A stretch of DNA of 64,000 nucleotides from Membranipora membranacea (GCA_914767715.1 OU612071.1:26657681-26721680); one strand, 5' to 3'; positions 1-13,380 are shown, counted from the stretch's first letter. Notes: generated by a model from the letters alone, not told the origin. Translations and numbers: made by a program.

Positions 1-20
1 GTAATATGTGAAAATAACAC

Positions 21-1366
21 AGGTCTCCTCTTAAACCTGGGACTTTGGCAATGTTTGACTGCCCCCTTGAGTTTTTGTTGTTTTGTCGTTTGAAGGTAGG
101 CCTAATTCGTGGTTGAGTAGACACATCCAACTTTCGTTGTCTCTGGAGTCAAAAGAAATTTGGACAGCACTTCCCTGAGTATTCTGTTTGAAAGACTACC
201 TCCTAAGCTGCTCATACATACCTCATTTGATGGATTTAGTCACCTGTAGCTCTTTCAGCAAACAATTTCAGTTCAAAACAACAAAAACCCAGGTCCCAGG
301 TTTTGGAATAGACCTGTGGGAAATAAGGAAAAAGGATGTTATGACTGCTTCCAGGTTTCGCGGGATAGTAAATGCAAAGTTTCGCCTACTTTTGGAAAAT
401 GGGGATTCCATGTAGTTTTCTAAATAAATTAGACTGCTAGAATTCTCAGTCTGACCCTCTGCGATCATTCGACTTATCTAATCTTAAAGATCTCCTAGCA
501 GGGTTCCATACAAGACAAATCAACAACACCACGTCATGCGCGAGAGTCTTTTACATACCTGTTCAAATTTTCATTGCATTTGAACAAATAGGGGCCTCTT
601 GGCAGCTTCTCAAATACACCCATGTCTATGAGCCGGCTCAAAAACATGCCTCAGTTGATGAGGGCTTTTGATGATGCGTGTTGTTTCCTCATGATTATAT
701 ATACCATTAATACTGAGTTCCTATTGGCTAATAACTAAGCATATGTCATGTGACATTATGGCTTATCAACTCACATTAAAAACTGAATTTTGCACTAAAC
801 TATGGTATTTTTAATGTATCAGTCGATTTAATCCTCAACATTTATGTCTGTATTCTCATTTCAAACTCACCAACACATTCTGGATAATGAAATAATCAAA
901 TTATATCTGATGTTAACCAGGCATTATACCCCAAAGGTCACATGACTTATGTTTAGTTATTAGCCAATAGGAACTCAGTATTAATGGTATCTATAATCAT
1001 GAGGAAACAACACGCATCGTCAAAAGCCTTCATCAACTGAGGCATGTTTTTGAGGAGGCTCATAGACATGGGTGTATTTGAGAAGCTGCCAAGAGGCCCC
1101 TATTTGTTCAAATGCAATGAAAACTTGAACAGGTATGTAAAAGACTCTCGCGCACGACGTGGTGTTGTTGATTTGTCTTGTATGGAACCCTGCTAGGAGA
1201 TCTTTAAGTATATGTTAAATTCAGTTAGGATGGCTTTATAAACTAAGTTGAAACACATAAAAACATCACTGATGAAAGAAAAAGATAGAAAGTAAAGTTA
1301 TTAGGGGTGAAAATCAGGAGTGTTTTAAAAAGTCTGCTCACCAGTTCCGGTGATAATCAATACCTG
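21..1366 (+). repeat. Dispersed repeat, copy A (interrupted by a TTAA insertion)
   Basis: Positions 21-487 plus 1204-1366 match 32281-32919 in the same orientation with few substitutions. The match stops abruptly after the shared 'caatacctg'. The first 350 bases hold an imperfect inverted repeat built around 'aacctgggac' and 'gtcccaggtt', so the family may itself be a fold-back element. Short open frames here are shared by both copies but resemble no protein family and are probably incidental. Confidence 0.85.
488..1203. mobile_element. Non-autonomous TTAA-target element, 716 bp
   Basis: The ends are inverted repeats of about 240 bp, starting AGATCTCCTAGCAGGG and ending with its complement. 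TTAA flanks both sides (484-487 and 1204-1207). The paralogous repeat near 32755 has the same flanks with a single TTAA and no insert, which is a direct empty site. There is no transposase frame. The TTAA target points to piggyBac-like or Kolobok-like enzymes; the family is inferred from target choice only. Confidence 0.9.
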
Positions 1367-1574
1367 AATTATTGAGATCATTGGTTTTAAAGGTTTGTTA
1401 GAAAGGTTGTGATTGGGTATTTGTTATGTTTGAGAAGGTCACATGTTAGTCATGTGTTTTACCACATGATATAAAGGTATTATCAGCGCACGACTTTTGG
1501 CTTCTGTGAAGTTGACGTCAATTTTTAGGTCGAGTTACTTGTAACAAGTGTTGGAGCAACTTAAACAGCAGAAG
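1367..1574 (+). promoter_or_regulatory. Probable promoter and 5' UTR of the LAMP gene
   Basis: This is the unique sequence between the repeat and the LAMP start codon at 1575. I see no clear TATA box or named site; 'gatataaagg' at about 1468 is the only TATA-like string. Transcription start not determined. Confidence 0.3.
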
Positions 1575-4500
1575 ATGAAATACATTGTGGTATTATCATT
1601 GCTCTCAGCTTTGTTTTATGGTAAGTAAGATGTTTCATATTTATAGAATGAAAGTGTACTTATTTAATTACAATAGTAAGCTATAATATTATGTACACAG
1701 GTGACAGTATCATTTATTCAATTGGTAAAACTCCTTGATCTATTTAAATTCTGTTAAATATTTATGGCTTTATAATTCGATAGAAATCTGTCATGCACGG
1801 GCGGGATAATAATTTGAACCATAGCTTATTTTTGTTAGTGGTATCACTTCACATATGTATAATAAAACCCCGGCATCATCAGTCAGAGCGTTCACGTATT
1901 TGACCTGCCAGGCTGTTGGGAGAAAAATTTAAGTAGTAATTTCATAGTGCCATCTACTATCATGCAAAATACCAGGTGGCCTGACAACCAGGCTTAAGCT
2001 GCAGGATTGAAGCCTTGTTCACGCGGCCACGGGTTTTGGTTTTGGTCAAAACAACCAAAACCCGTTGCCGCGTGAACAAAGCTAGCAGGATTGTATTCCA
2101 TTATATGGAGCACAATCTCATGACAAAATATATAGGCTATCGGTTAATTGGTACTGAAGACAGAATCGAGCTTGAAAATGTACCAGATATTGGGAGTAAA
2201 GATTGTATGAAGCTTATTCTTGCTGACTGAAATTTTACCTTGCAATATAGGTACTTCCATTTGCCAAGCATCTTACTGGTACTTCCTTACATGGTACATC
2301 ATTGTCTAAACTATGCTCAATGGTCGGTATGTGAGGCCAACTGTCAAATTTACTAACCCTTCATGATCTGACTGTCCTCTACATAATGTGCCTTGAATTC
2401 CGTCATAGAATTCTAACATGAGATATTCATCGTGCGTACTGAGTTTATAAAGATTATCACTAATGATCTTCCTACACTGTATCATTTGCTAGAGCAATAA
2501 CATACCATGTAGGTGTGGCTTGGTTCTTTTCATAACATACAGATATGTTTGAGCTGTCAGTATAATCTCTATCATATTTTCAGCTGGTGTTCAGAGTGAT
2601 AGGCATGATTATCGTTTCCCTCCATCTGGTTTTGGTGCTACCTGCATAGAAGTGGATGCAGATATAAATATCACCATTCCCTACAAGGTGAGGGATTCTT
2701 TAAACATACAACTAACAGTTATGATTCAACCATTGAATTCCATATCTGGAATAGCGTCATTAGCTTTCTTTTGCAAAACAAAGGGCTTGCAAAAATAGCC
2801 AGTCCCTAGTAGCAATCTAGAAATGCCCTAATCATCGACACTGTATGGAGTATAATTACTGTTTGCAATTTTGTAAACAAAACAATTTCTCAGGCTAATT
2901 ATTCTCGCTACTAGGGACAGCCAATCAGATAACAGTCAGATGGGTCCCTGTGTTTAGTGTCCTAACCGTATAACGCTATGATACTATTTCCATTCTAAGA
3001 GAAGAATCTAATTCAGTGGATTCAACCAACTAATTGGTAGCAAATATTAAAGTGCACAATATACCATACAACATTTTACGTATATATGCATATACTGTTG
3101 AGGCCTAGAACGGTGGCAAGTCTCCATGGGTAAAAATTAAGACGGTATCAAATAGTTACTACCTTGGGGGAACTCCTATTATGTGCTATATGGAGATTGT
3201 GTTAACAGCATTGTATTCATTCTCCATACTCCAGGGTAAAAATGGACCGCTGTCAGATACCATAGCGTTAGGATCTGTAACTGAAACAAAAGGAAATTGC
3301 TCTGCCAATACATTTCTCACCATCGAAGTAAGCTCAGAAGTTATTCAGCGAGTGACTTTTTCTTTCTCAAATGACTCTGACGTGGTCTTGATGCAGATGC
3401 ACCTGACCTATAATTCCTCCAAGCTACCTAATTCTTCTGAAGGTAAATATGATACGCTTGGCTTCTAAGGTTCTCATATTCCTGGGCTTATAAAATATCT
3501 CATATTCCTCCAAGCTACCTAATTCTTCTGAAGGTAAATATGATACGCTTGGCTTCTAAGGTTCTCATATTCCTGGGCTTCTAAGATATCTCATATTCCT
3601 CCAAGCTACCTAATTCTTCTGAAGGTAAATATGATACACTTGGCTTCTAAGGTTCTCATATTCCTGGGCTTATAAGATATCTCATATTCCTCCAAGCTAC
3701 CTAATTCTTCTGAAGGTAAATATGATACGCTTGGCTTCTAAGGTTCTCATATTCCTGGGCTTCTAAGATATCTCATATTCCTCCAAGCTACCTAATTCTT
3801 CTGAAGGTAAATATGGTCACTTGGCTTCTAAGGTTCTCATATTCCTGGGCTTCTAAGATATCTCATATTCCTCCAAGCTACCTAATTCTTCTGAAGGTAA
3901 ATATGATACACTTGGCTTCTAAGGTTCTCATATTCCTGGGCTTATAAGATATCTCATATTCCTCCAAGCTACCTAATCTTCTGAAGGTAAATATGATTTG
4001 ACTTTGCTTCTAAGGTTCCATACTAACAGTTCAAGATGTGTTTTTACCTCAAATGCCTATGTTGGTGCCGATATTTAAATTTATTTTCTCAATTCATTTG
4101 ATTCAATTGGCCTTAATAATACTGCCAACGGAGATTATTATCCTGTATTTCAGATGGTGGAAGCTTAATGGTGAGCTCATCCTCTATGAAAATATCTCAT
4201 ATTATGAACTCATACCTGTGCGACACGCCTCAGACAGTAAAACTGGGCAAGTCTGTGTCTGCTCAAATCTCTTATATCAAAGCTCAGGGATTCAACATGA
4301 AGAACAGCACATTCAGCATCAAGACTGATGGTGAGTTTGAAATGAAATAAAATTTAAACCTGTATTCCACCTTCTAACAATGTGTCTAGCAATTATGCTA
4401 CACCATCAGCTTAAAGAGATAAAATATATTTCCCTAATACCCTACAAGAAAATTACTGCCAGGACTCTGGAAAATTGACTATTTCAATCAGGCTTTAAAT

Positions 4501-7500
4501 TAAACTAAAGCCAAAAATCAAAGGCTAATTAACATCGACCCTCCGTCTTCATACTCTATAGACTAAAATTTAGTCACCCCCAAACTAGCTTAAATAAACT
4601 GCAGCTAACATTTCTCTAAGGTAACACAAGTGTAAAACCATTTAGATGCGGCCTCTTTCTGTGAAAGTGGATTGTACTATTTGGCAGATATTCAAGGGTA
4701 TCAAAATGTTGTTACTAAACAGGTAGGCGGATTCTGTTTAACAAAACGGTTTCACAGTCATATGAAATCCATACTTAATACCTTATCAGTGTTAGCGCTG
4801 CCCGATTTCAATTCCACTTTATCTTATCACTCTAATACAATACTGTCAATGAGCTATATCAGTGAAGCACGGCCATAAATATCTTATCACCATGCAGTCA
4901 GGCTGAACTTTGTATAATATGATAAGGCTTGTCATGTGCCTGCTGATTGTGATAGCATGTTTACTACAATTTCGCATCCATTACACCCTTCATAGACTTG
5001 AACAGCTACAACACTCAAACACAATAATTTTGTTACATTTTATCCCCCATTGTAGGATGCAGCGCGTTCACCTCAACAACAGCTACTTCTACAACCACTA
5101 AACTCACCCCAACTACTAAGACTACTAAAACCACCCCAACTACAAAAACTACTAAGACCACCCCAACTACTAAGACAACTGAAACCACTCCAACAACTAA
5201 GACTACCAAAACCACCCCAACTACAAAAACTACTAAAACAACCCCAACTACAGCACCCCATTTGAGTGATAGCCACTTCACGGTGATGGATGGTAATAAG
5301 TCTGTATGTTTGGTTATGCAGGCTGCCATAACACTTCATCTTAGCTACAACGATACCAGTAATAAGGTAAAACAACTTTGATACAAACATATTTCTAATT
5401 CTGTTTGTGTTCTATGTTGACTGAGACATCAACTCAGGCTACATCATGATGGTCAACTACAACTAGTTTTCGTACATAACATAAATATGATCTGGCCTTT
5501 GTTCTTCTTGAATACAAATTAAAATCACATACCCAATATTTTACCTTATTGATATGACAGTGCCACCGGGAGGTTTATCCCATCTATCCCAACATGTGGG
5601 TTTGCTTTTAAAAAAGTTTTCTTAAAACTTACCCAAACTAACGCCGTTTGCACTATTTACCTTTTCTAACCTGTGCATTACTGCTTCATTTGGCAGCAAA
5701 ATCAATTTCGATAGTGATAACTGTTGATCGATCAAAATAATGTTCTGTGCTAAAAAGTTCTTAGGATTGAAATCTTTCTGGTATATGAGACATTACCTCA
5801 TAGCATCTGTAATGTATTTATTGTTCACAATAAATGATGTCATGCTATGCTAGGAAACAGCTGTAATTTATTGGAAAAATTGTTTTCACCAGTTTTAAAC
5901 TAATGAGACCTGAATGCTGAGGCAATCATTTCACCATACCTAGGATTTGAGGACCATTTATTAGAATTTGGGATCAACAGCCAATCAAGTGGGATTCTGG
6001 GTCTCATTCATTTTTTGTGCCTTGGCCAGAACATTTTTGCGCTATGTCACAAATTTACCGACAATAGCCCTTCTTCATTAATTTGAATTAAATATGTTTA
6101 ACTAATTTTTCTAGTCTCAGATGGTGGAAGTGCCACTCAATAGCAATGATGCAGTAAAGACAAGCGGGACATGTTCAAACTCAACAGATATGCTGAATGT
6201 GATGTGGACAGACAAGCTAACTAGTGTCTCTCTCAGTATGGAGTTCACAAAATCCAAGGATAGCAACTTTAGTTTGAGCGCCGTTAGGGCTTCTTACTCT
6301 ATCAAGACAGGCAAGACAGGTGAGCATACTATATCAAATGTCAAAAATTTATTGCATCGCTATCATTGAATTCCATATCTGGAATAGCATCATTAGCTTT
6401 CTTTTGCAAAACAAAGGGCTTGCAAAAATAGCCAGTCCCTAGTAGCAATCTTGAAATGCCCTAATCATCGACACTGTAGGGGTATAATTCCTGTTTGCAA
6501 TTTTGTAAACAAGACAATTTCTCAGGCTAATTATTCATGCTACTAGGGACAGCCAATCAGATAACAGTCAGATGGGTCCCTGTGTTTAGTGTCCTAACCG
6601 TATATTGCTATGATACTATTTCCATTCTAAGAGAAGAATCTAATTCAGTGATCGCTATATATTAGCTGCTACAGCCAGTTTTCCCACTTTCCATATCTGT
6701 TTTGCTAAGCTGACTTGTTAGTTTGGTGTTTGGTTGATAAGATAAGGTGATTCATATATTTTGCTGGGCTTAACAGGCCGATGCGGACAGCTTTGCTCAA
6801 CGTTTTATAATCTGCTTTAGCATACAGGTTTTGAATCTGAACTCATTCTAATTTTCTTTAAACTTTTAGCCTACAACGGTAACACTTCCGCGGTGAATCT
6901 GACCCAGTTCAACACCAACGTTGGAGATTACTACAATTGTAGCAATAGCACCACTGTGAATATGGCAAACGGTAACAGTATGGAAATTAAGGATGTTAAA
7001 ATACAGGCGTTCAGAAACAAGAACTCTACTGACTACTATGGATCACGTAAGTGATTAATACGTTCTGTCTTTTTTAGATTCCCGTGAGTGCCAATCGACG
7101 AGCGATCGGACTTGTATGCTCGAGGATTTGTGCAATTAGCGTAAGCAAATTATTCCTCCTCGCACGACATAGACTAGTCAAGGGTGTGTGAAATTAAATA
7201 TTTTCACCAGGAAGTTCCCCCAATCGCCGTTTTCTTAAACTTGTCAGTTTCTACAGGGAGTCAAAATTCCCTGGTTTCAACGTGATTTATTCGGCGTAGC
7301 CTGCCACTTTATTGTGAATGGACAGCTCCCAGATTGGCATGTGCTCTGGATTGTGATATTGACATTACATTTTGTTATTACTGCTTTCAATTCTTCAATC
7401 CATATTATGCCAACATCTTTTCATCATCAGCCTCACTATATTTCTGATCTGATATTGGTTTTATAACTTTTTACAGAGAATGACTGCTATTACCACGGTG

Positions 7501-7634
7501 GACCAAGCACAACTAATGCTATAGTACCTATCGCCCTCGGAATCGCTCTAGCTGCTATGGTTGTAATTGCGCTCATTGGCTACTGCATTGGTAGAAGAAG
7601 GGCCAAAAATGTTGGCTACGAAAGCGTCCCATAA
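1575..7634 (+). CDS. LAMP-family lysosome-associated membrane glycoprotein (8 exons, 459 aa)
   Basis: Exons 1575-1620, 2584-2687, 3235-3442, 4154-4330, 5056-5366, 6121-6319, 6870-7046 and 7477-7634 join in consistent phase with GT/AG borders. The protein has a signal peptide (residues 1-16), a first luminal domain, a Thr/Pro/Lys hinge of TTPTTKTTK-type repeats (about 184-248), a second luminal domain, one membrane segment (422-446) and a short basic tail ending GYESVP. Eight cysteines at 36, 72, 142, 180, 263, 300, 372 and 411 give four loops of 36-39 residues, the LAMP disulfide pattern. Many NxS/T sites fit heavy glycosylation. The tail Tyr-Glu-Ser-Val fits the YxxPhi lysosomal sorting signal read by AP adaptors. 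LAMPs coat the lysosome membrane and take part in fusion and autophagy. Exon 6 could start at 6115 instead of 6121; both keep frame. No lesion seen. Confidence 0.93.
2002..2093. repeat. Small hairpin insertion with 8-bp flanking repeats (LAMP intron 1)
   Basis: The inverted arms (about 2010-2039 and 2055-2085) differ at only a few bases and share TTGTTCACGCGG. The unit is flanked on both sides by CAGGATTG (2002-2009 and 2086-2093), which looks like a target-site duplication. Confidence 0.75.
2731..3018. mobile_element. hAT-like MITE copy 1 (288 bp, LAMP intron 2)
   Basis: Imperfect terminal repeats CATTGAATTC and (complement) CACTGAATTA are flanked by the 8-bp duplication GATTCAAC at 2723-2730 and 3019-3026. 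A nearly identical copy lies at 6364-6650. The 8-bp duplication and CA-starting ends fit hAT transposons. No coding capacity. Confidence 0.9.
3416..4020 (+). repeat. 91-bp tandem array overlapping the LAMP exon 3 splice donor
   Basis: Copies start at 3416, 3507, 3598, 3689, 3780, 3870 and 3961, nearly identical. The first copy contains the last 27 coding bases of exon 3 and its donor GAAG|GTAAAT; each later copy repeats that exon end and donor inside intron 3. No acceptor lies in the unit. Confidence 0.95.
6364..6650. mobile_element. hAT-like MITE copy 2 (287 bp, LAMP intron 6)
   Basis: Same family and orientation as 2731-3018, with its own 8-bp duplication ATCGCTAT at 6356-6363 and 6651-6658. 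The different duplications show two independent insertions rather than a local copy. Confidence 0.92.
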
Positions 7635-8340
7635 GTATACTGAACATGTACAGCAAAACATTGATTAACATATCAAATCTTACTGCAGCCCACAATGACG
7701 TCGAGAAAACACTATTAACATAGGGTGTATCTCTGATCGTTAGAGTCAATTTAGTAGCAGTACCTAACATGGTACCCACCCCTAAATATTCCATTTGAAC
7801 ACGGGTTGATACACCAAATTCCTTGTATGGTACTCTTACTAAGTGAATTAATTCACTCTCTATCGATCAGAGATATACATATAATCGTATATCACGTCAA
7901 CAGTGTGACTGCAGCCGGGTCATCTCTAATATGATGTGTTTATGTGATGATTCTGGCACCATTAGCTCACATATAATTCACATCGAGTAATTTTGATATC
8001 ATTTAGACTGCAGGTCAAGTGGAACTTTCTAATGGTGCAACTTTGAATAAACCCATTGGGCGGATGCTGCCATTGTTTAATGCTGTTTAATAACCTCTTG
8101 ATTTTAGACAAAATCATTACATAACATTTCACGCATAATCTGTTTTATACCTTTCTATTTTATTACTTTTTTATTCTTACTACGGTATCAACCACTACTT
8201 ATGGATAAGTATGAAAATAATATTCAAGCTAACTTCATCAGATTTTTACTTCGATGTTTGTCTGTATTTCTTTTATAAACTTAATTGGTATTATTATCAT
8301 ATTTAAATACTTCCCGTAATGTGCCAAAATAAAGGATAAA
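7635..8340 (+). other. LAMP 3' UTR with candidate polyadenylation signals
   Basis: Non-coding sequence after the LAMP stop. AATAAA occurs at 8046-8051 and 8328-8333; either could set the transcript end. Confidence 0.5.
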
Positions 8341-9711
8341 TTGCAGCCACAGGTGCCTATTGCAACTTATCACTATGGTAATCTCAACATTATAAGTTTA
8401 AACACTCTTGATTCTGCCTGACAGCTACATGTATCTAGAATAAATGATCAGTGGCTTGTTTAATCAGCGAGACCTCATTGTCAGTTCATATCATTATCAA
8501 CATTACTTTGTTTTAGCTGATAAAGTATTGGAAATGAGATTAGGGAAAATAAACATACATGATGCTAGAATAAAAATAGATTGTCTTCTATGAGGCATAG
8601 TACCATGTACGATGTAGCTGCTATGGGAGTCAGTCACACCTCTTACTGAGTAACCCACACTACCTGTAGATAGGGGACAACTCCTGTGTGTTGTGTGATG
8701 GACAGAGCAAAAATATCATGTACACAATTGTGAGACTTAATGTGATTCAATTAGTTATGAGCTATAAAGTCCAAATCATCGTTTATTATAGATGTCTCAT
8801 GTCTTTTGGTCCAATCACAAGAATGCCAAATTTGCATTGTCATTAACATATGCAGTGGCTGTAAATGAACGGGTAATGTCTCTAGGACAGGATAGCAGTA
8901 TCACCTACACAGGCAATTTAACTGATCTTTGTCGGGCAAGTATGAATAAAAAAGTTCTATTTTTTTCAAAAAACTCCAGGACTCTCTTGATCAACTGTAG
9001 TCCAATGATCAGACTAGGGATTAACACCACAAAACCTTTTGAGGTGATAGGGACAATTTATATCTATGTGCAATAAACAAGAAGCTAATACATATATTTA
9101 GCTTCTAGATAGTGGCATTGAGATGCTCTAATCTCATATGACTCCCTCTCGCTGTAGAACAACCTCAACCTCAATTATGAGTATTAATATAGCTCAAAAC
9201 ACAAACTCTCTTCACAAGCCTCTGTGGTACCCAGGTGTATATTAAGAGTCTGCTTTTGAATACTTCACTTCTAGTTGAAGAAGTGATCAAGATATCTACA
9301 ACAAACAGGCCAATTCAAATCTGTCAACTAGGATTCGAAATTTGGTGATGTGTAAACATGAAGCAGGTCTGTTTGTTATTTGTATCTTACACTCCAAACA
9401 ACCATGCGATTTTTAGTCAAACTTAGTAATTGCCTAGGAATTAGGAACTTTTAGATAATAATGTTTTAGAAGGGGTGGAAATACAGCAAGATATAATACA
9501 CTAGCCTGAAGCTTTGTTCGGTTGGGGGGTGGGGATTTATACAATAGCATTTGGTCATATGATTAAAATTATCAAATTACTTCAGGCTGATATAAAACAC
9601 TCATTTTGCTAAATGTTATAACAGACATTAACATATAACAGTATTCTATTCTTCTATAACTATTCATAAATGTTTATGATAATATAATCATGCACCACTC
9701 TGTCATCAAAT
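8341..9711. other. Intergenic stretch; one unassigned open frame
   Basis: The only notable item is a 94-codon frame (8792-9076, +) starting just after an acceptor-like 'ttattatag'. It has no recognisable motif and no donor, so it may be a relic or chance. Otherwise nothing seen. Confidence 0.4.
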
Positions 9712-9817
9712 GAGTTGTCTTGCAAACGGTAATATTATGCCAAATCCCATGTGAGAGAAAATTACAACGAATAAGTGAATATGTGAATAGTAGAATAACC
9801 ATACTGTTCGATTCCAC

Positions 9818-12800
9818 AAGCTCAGAAATTCCTAGCCGAATAGTGAATAACCGAATAATCTTATTCATCATCTCTATAAGCTCAGAAATCCCCAGCCGAA
9901 TAGTGAATAATCGAATAATCTTATTCATCATCCCTATAAGCTCAGAAATTCCAAGCCGAATAGTGAATAACCGAATAATCTTATTCATCATCTCTATAAG
10001 CTCAGAAATTCCCAGCCGAATAGTGAATAACCGAATAATCTTATTCATGATCTCTATAAGCTCAGAAATTCCTAGCCGTATAGTGAATAACCGAATAATC
10101 TTATTCATCATCTCTATAAGCTCAGAAATTCCTAGCCGAATAGTGAATAACCGAATAATCTTATTCATCATCCCTATAAGCTCAGAAATTCCCGGCCGAA
10201 TAGTGAATAACCGAATAATCTTATTCATCATCTCTATAAGCTCAGAAATTCCTAACCGAATAGTGAATAACCGAATAATCTTATTCATCATCTCTATAAG
10301 CTCAGAAATTCCTAACCGAATAGTGAATAACCGAATAATGTTATTCATCATGTCTATAAGGGCAGAAATTCCTAACCGAATAGTGAATAACCGAATAATC
10401 TTATTCATCATCTCTATAAGCTCAGAAATTCCTAACCGAATAGTGAATAACCGAATAATCTTATTCATCATCTCTATAAGCTCAGAAATTCCTAACCGAA
10501 TAGTGTATAACCGAATAATCTTATTCATCATCTCTATAAGCTCAGAAATTCCTAACCGAATAGTGAATAACCGAATAATGTTATTCATCATGTCTATAAG
10601 GGCAGAAATTCCTAACCGAATAGTGAATAACCGAATAATCTTATTCATCATCTCTATAAGCTCAGAAATTCCTAACCGAATAGTGTATAACCGAATAATC
10701 TTATTCATCATCTCTATAAGCTCAGAAATTCCTAACCGAATAGTGAATAACCGAATAATGTTATTCATCATGTCTATAAGGGCAGAAATTCCTAACCGAA
10801 TAGTGAATAACCGAATAATCTTATTCATCATCTCTATAAGCTCAGAAATTCCTAACCGAATAGTGAATAACCGAATAATCTTATTCATCATCTCTATAAG
10901 CTCAGAAATTCCTAACCAAATAGTGTATAACCGAATAATCTTATTCATCATCTCTATAAGCTCAGAAATTCCTAACCGAATAGTGAATAACCGAATAATG
11001 TTATTCATCATGTCTATAAGGGCAGAAATTCCCGGCCGAATAGTGGATAACCGAATAATCTTATCCACCATCTCAATAAGCTCAGAAATTCCCGGCCGAA
11101 TAGTGAATAACCGAATAATCTTATTCATCATCTCTATAAGCTCAGAAATTCCTAGCCGAATAGTGAATAACCGATTAATCTTATTCATCATCTCAATAAG
11201 CTCAGAAATTCCCAGCTGAATAGTGAATAACCGAATAATGTTATTCATCATGTCTATAAGGGCAGAAATTCCCAGCCGAATAGTGAATAACCGAATAATC
11301 TTATCCACCATCTCAATAAGCTCAGAAATTCCCAGCCGAATAGTGTATAACCGAATAATCTTATTCATCATCTCTATAAGCTCAGAAATTCCTAACCGAA
11401 TAGTGAATAACCGAATAATGTTATTCATCATGTCTATAAGGGCAGAAATTCCTAACCGAATAGTGAATAACCGAATAATCTTATTCATCATCCCTATAAG
11501 CTCAGAAATTCCCGGCCGAATAGTGAATAACCGAATAATCTTATCCACCATCTCAATAAGCTCAGAAATTCCCGGCCGAATAGTGAATAACCGAATAATC
11601 TTATTCATCATCTCTATAAGCTCAGAAATTCCTAGCCGAATAGTGAATAACCGATTAATCTTATTCATCATCTCAATAAGCTCAGAAATTCCCAGCTGAA
11701 TAGTGAATAACCGAATAATGTTATTCATCATGTCTATAAGGGCAGAAATTCCCAGCCGAATAGTGAATAACCGAATAATCTTATCCACCATCTCAATAAG
11801 CTCAGAAATTCCCAGCCGAATAGTGTATAACCGAATAATCTTATTCATCATCTCTATAAGCTCAGAAATCCCCAGCCGAATAGTGAATAACCGAATAATC
11901 TTATTCATCATCCCTATAAGCTCAGAAATTCACGGCCGAATAGTGAATAACTGAATAATCTTATTCATCATCCCTATAAGCTCAGAAAATCCCGGCTGAA
12001 TAGTGAATAACCGAATAATCTTATTCATCATCTCAATAAGCTCAGAAATTCCCAGCCGAATAGTGAATAACCGAATAATCTTATTCATCATCCCTATAAG
12101 CTGAGAAATTCCTAGCCGAATAGTGAATAACTGAATAATCTTATTCATCATCCCTATAAGCTCAGAAAATCCCGGCTGAATAGTGAATAACCAAATAATC
12201 TTATTCATCATCTCAATAAGCTCAGAAATTCCCGGCCGAATAGTGAATAACCGAATAATCTTATTCATCATGTCTATAAGGGCATAAATCCCAAGCCGAA
12301 TAGTGAACAACCGAATAATCTTATTCATCATCCCTATAAGCTCAGAAATTCCCAGCCGAATAGAGAATAACCAAATAATCTTATCCACCATCTCAATAAG
12401 CTCAGAAATTCCTAGCCGAATAGTGAATAACCGAATAATGTAATTCATCATCTCTATAAGCTCAGAAATTCCCAGCTGAATAGTGAATAACCGAATAATG
12501 TTATTCATCATGTCTATAAGGGCAGAAATTCCCAGCCGAATAGTGAATAACCGAATAATGTTATTCATCATCCCTATAAGCTCAGAAATTCCCGGCCGAA
12601 TAGCGAATAACCGAATAATATAATTCATCATCCCTATAAGCTCAGAAATTGCCGGACGAATAGTGAATAACCGAATAATCTTATTCATCATGTCTATAAG
12701 GGCAGAAATTCCCAGCCGAATAGTGAATAACCAAATAATCTTATTCATCATCTCAATAAGCTCAGAAATTCCCGGCCGAATAGTGAATAACCGAATAATC

Positions 12801-13380
12801 TTATTCATCATGTCTATAAGGGCATAAATCCCAAGCCGAATAGTGAACAACCGAATAATCTTATTCATCATCCCTATAAGCTCAGAAATTCCCAGCCGAA
12901 TAGAGAATAACCAAATAATCTTATCCACCATCTCAATAAGCTCAGAAATTCCTAGCCGAATAGTGAATAACCGAATAATGTAATTCATCATCTCTATAAG
13001 CTCAGAAATTCCCAGCTGAATAGTGAATAACCGAATAATGTTATTCATCATGTCTATAAGGGCAGAAATTCCCAGCCGAATAGTGAATAACCGAATAATG
13101 TTATTCATCATCCCTATAAGCTCAGAAATTCCCGGCCGAATAGCGAATAACCGAATAATATAATTCATCATCCCTATAAGCTCAGAAATTGCCGGACGAA
13201 TAGTGAATAATCGAATAATCTTATTCATCATCCCTATAAGCTCAGAAATTCCCAGCCGAATAGTGAATAACCGAATAATCTTATTCATCATGTTTATAAG
13301 GGCAGAAATTCCCAGCCGAATAGTGAATAACCGAATAATATAATTCATCATCTCAATAAGCTCAGAAATTCCTAGCCGAA
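9818..13380 (-). repeat. 60-bp minisatellite array, left arm (about 59 copies)
   Basis: The 60-bp period is uniform. Each unit includes the palindrome GAATAATCTTATTC. The unit length is a multiple of three and lacks stops in several frames, which creates long artificial open frames on both strands (up to 745 codons). Higher-order copies are visible: 11041-11400 recurs at 11521-11880 and 12181-12660 recurs at 12721-13200. Confidence 0.97.

Noticed and set aside
9674-13351. Very long open frames (745, 499 and 473 codons) on both strands
   Set aside because: They are translations of a 60-bp tandem repeat whose length is a multiple of three; no start context, splice sites or domain, and both strands are open at once.
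9818-13380. CRISPR-like array of regular repeats
   Set aside because: There are no unique spacers; the repeats are contiguous 60-bp units, and the surroundings are eukaryotic.
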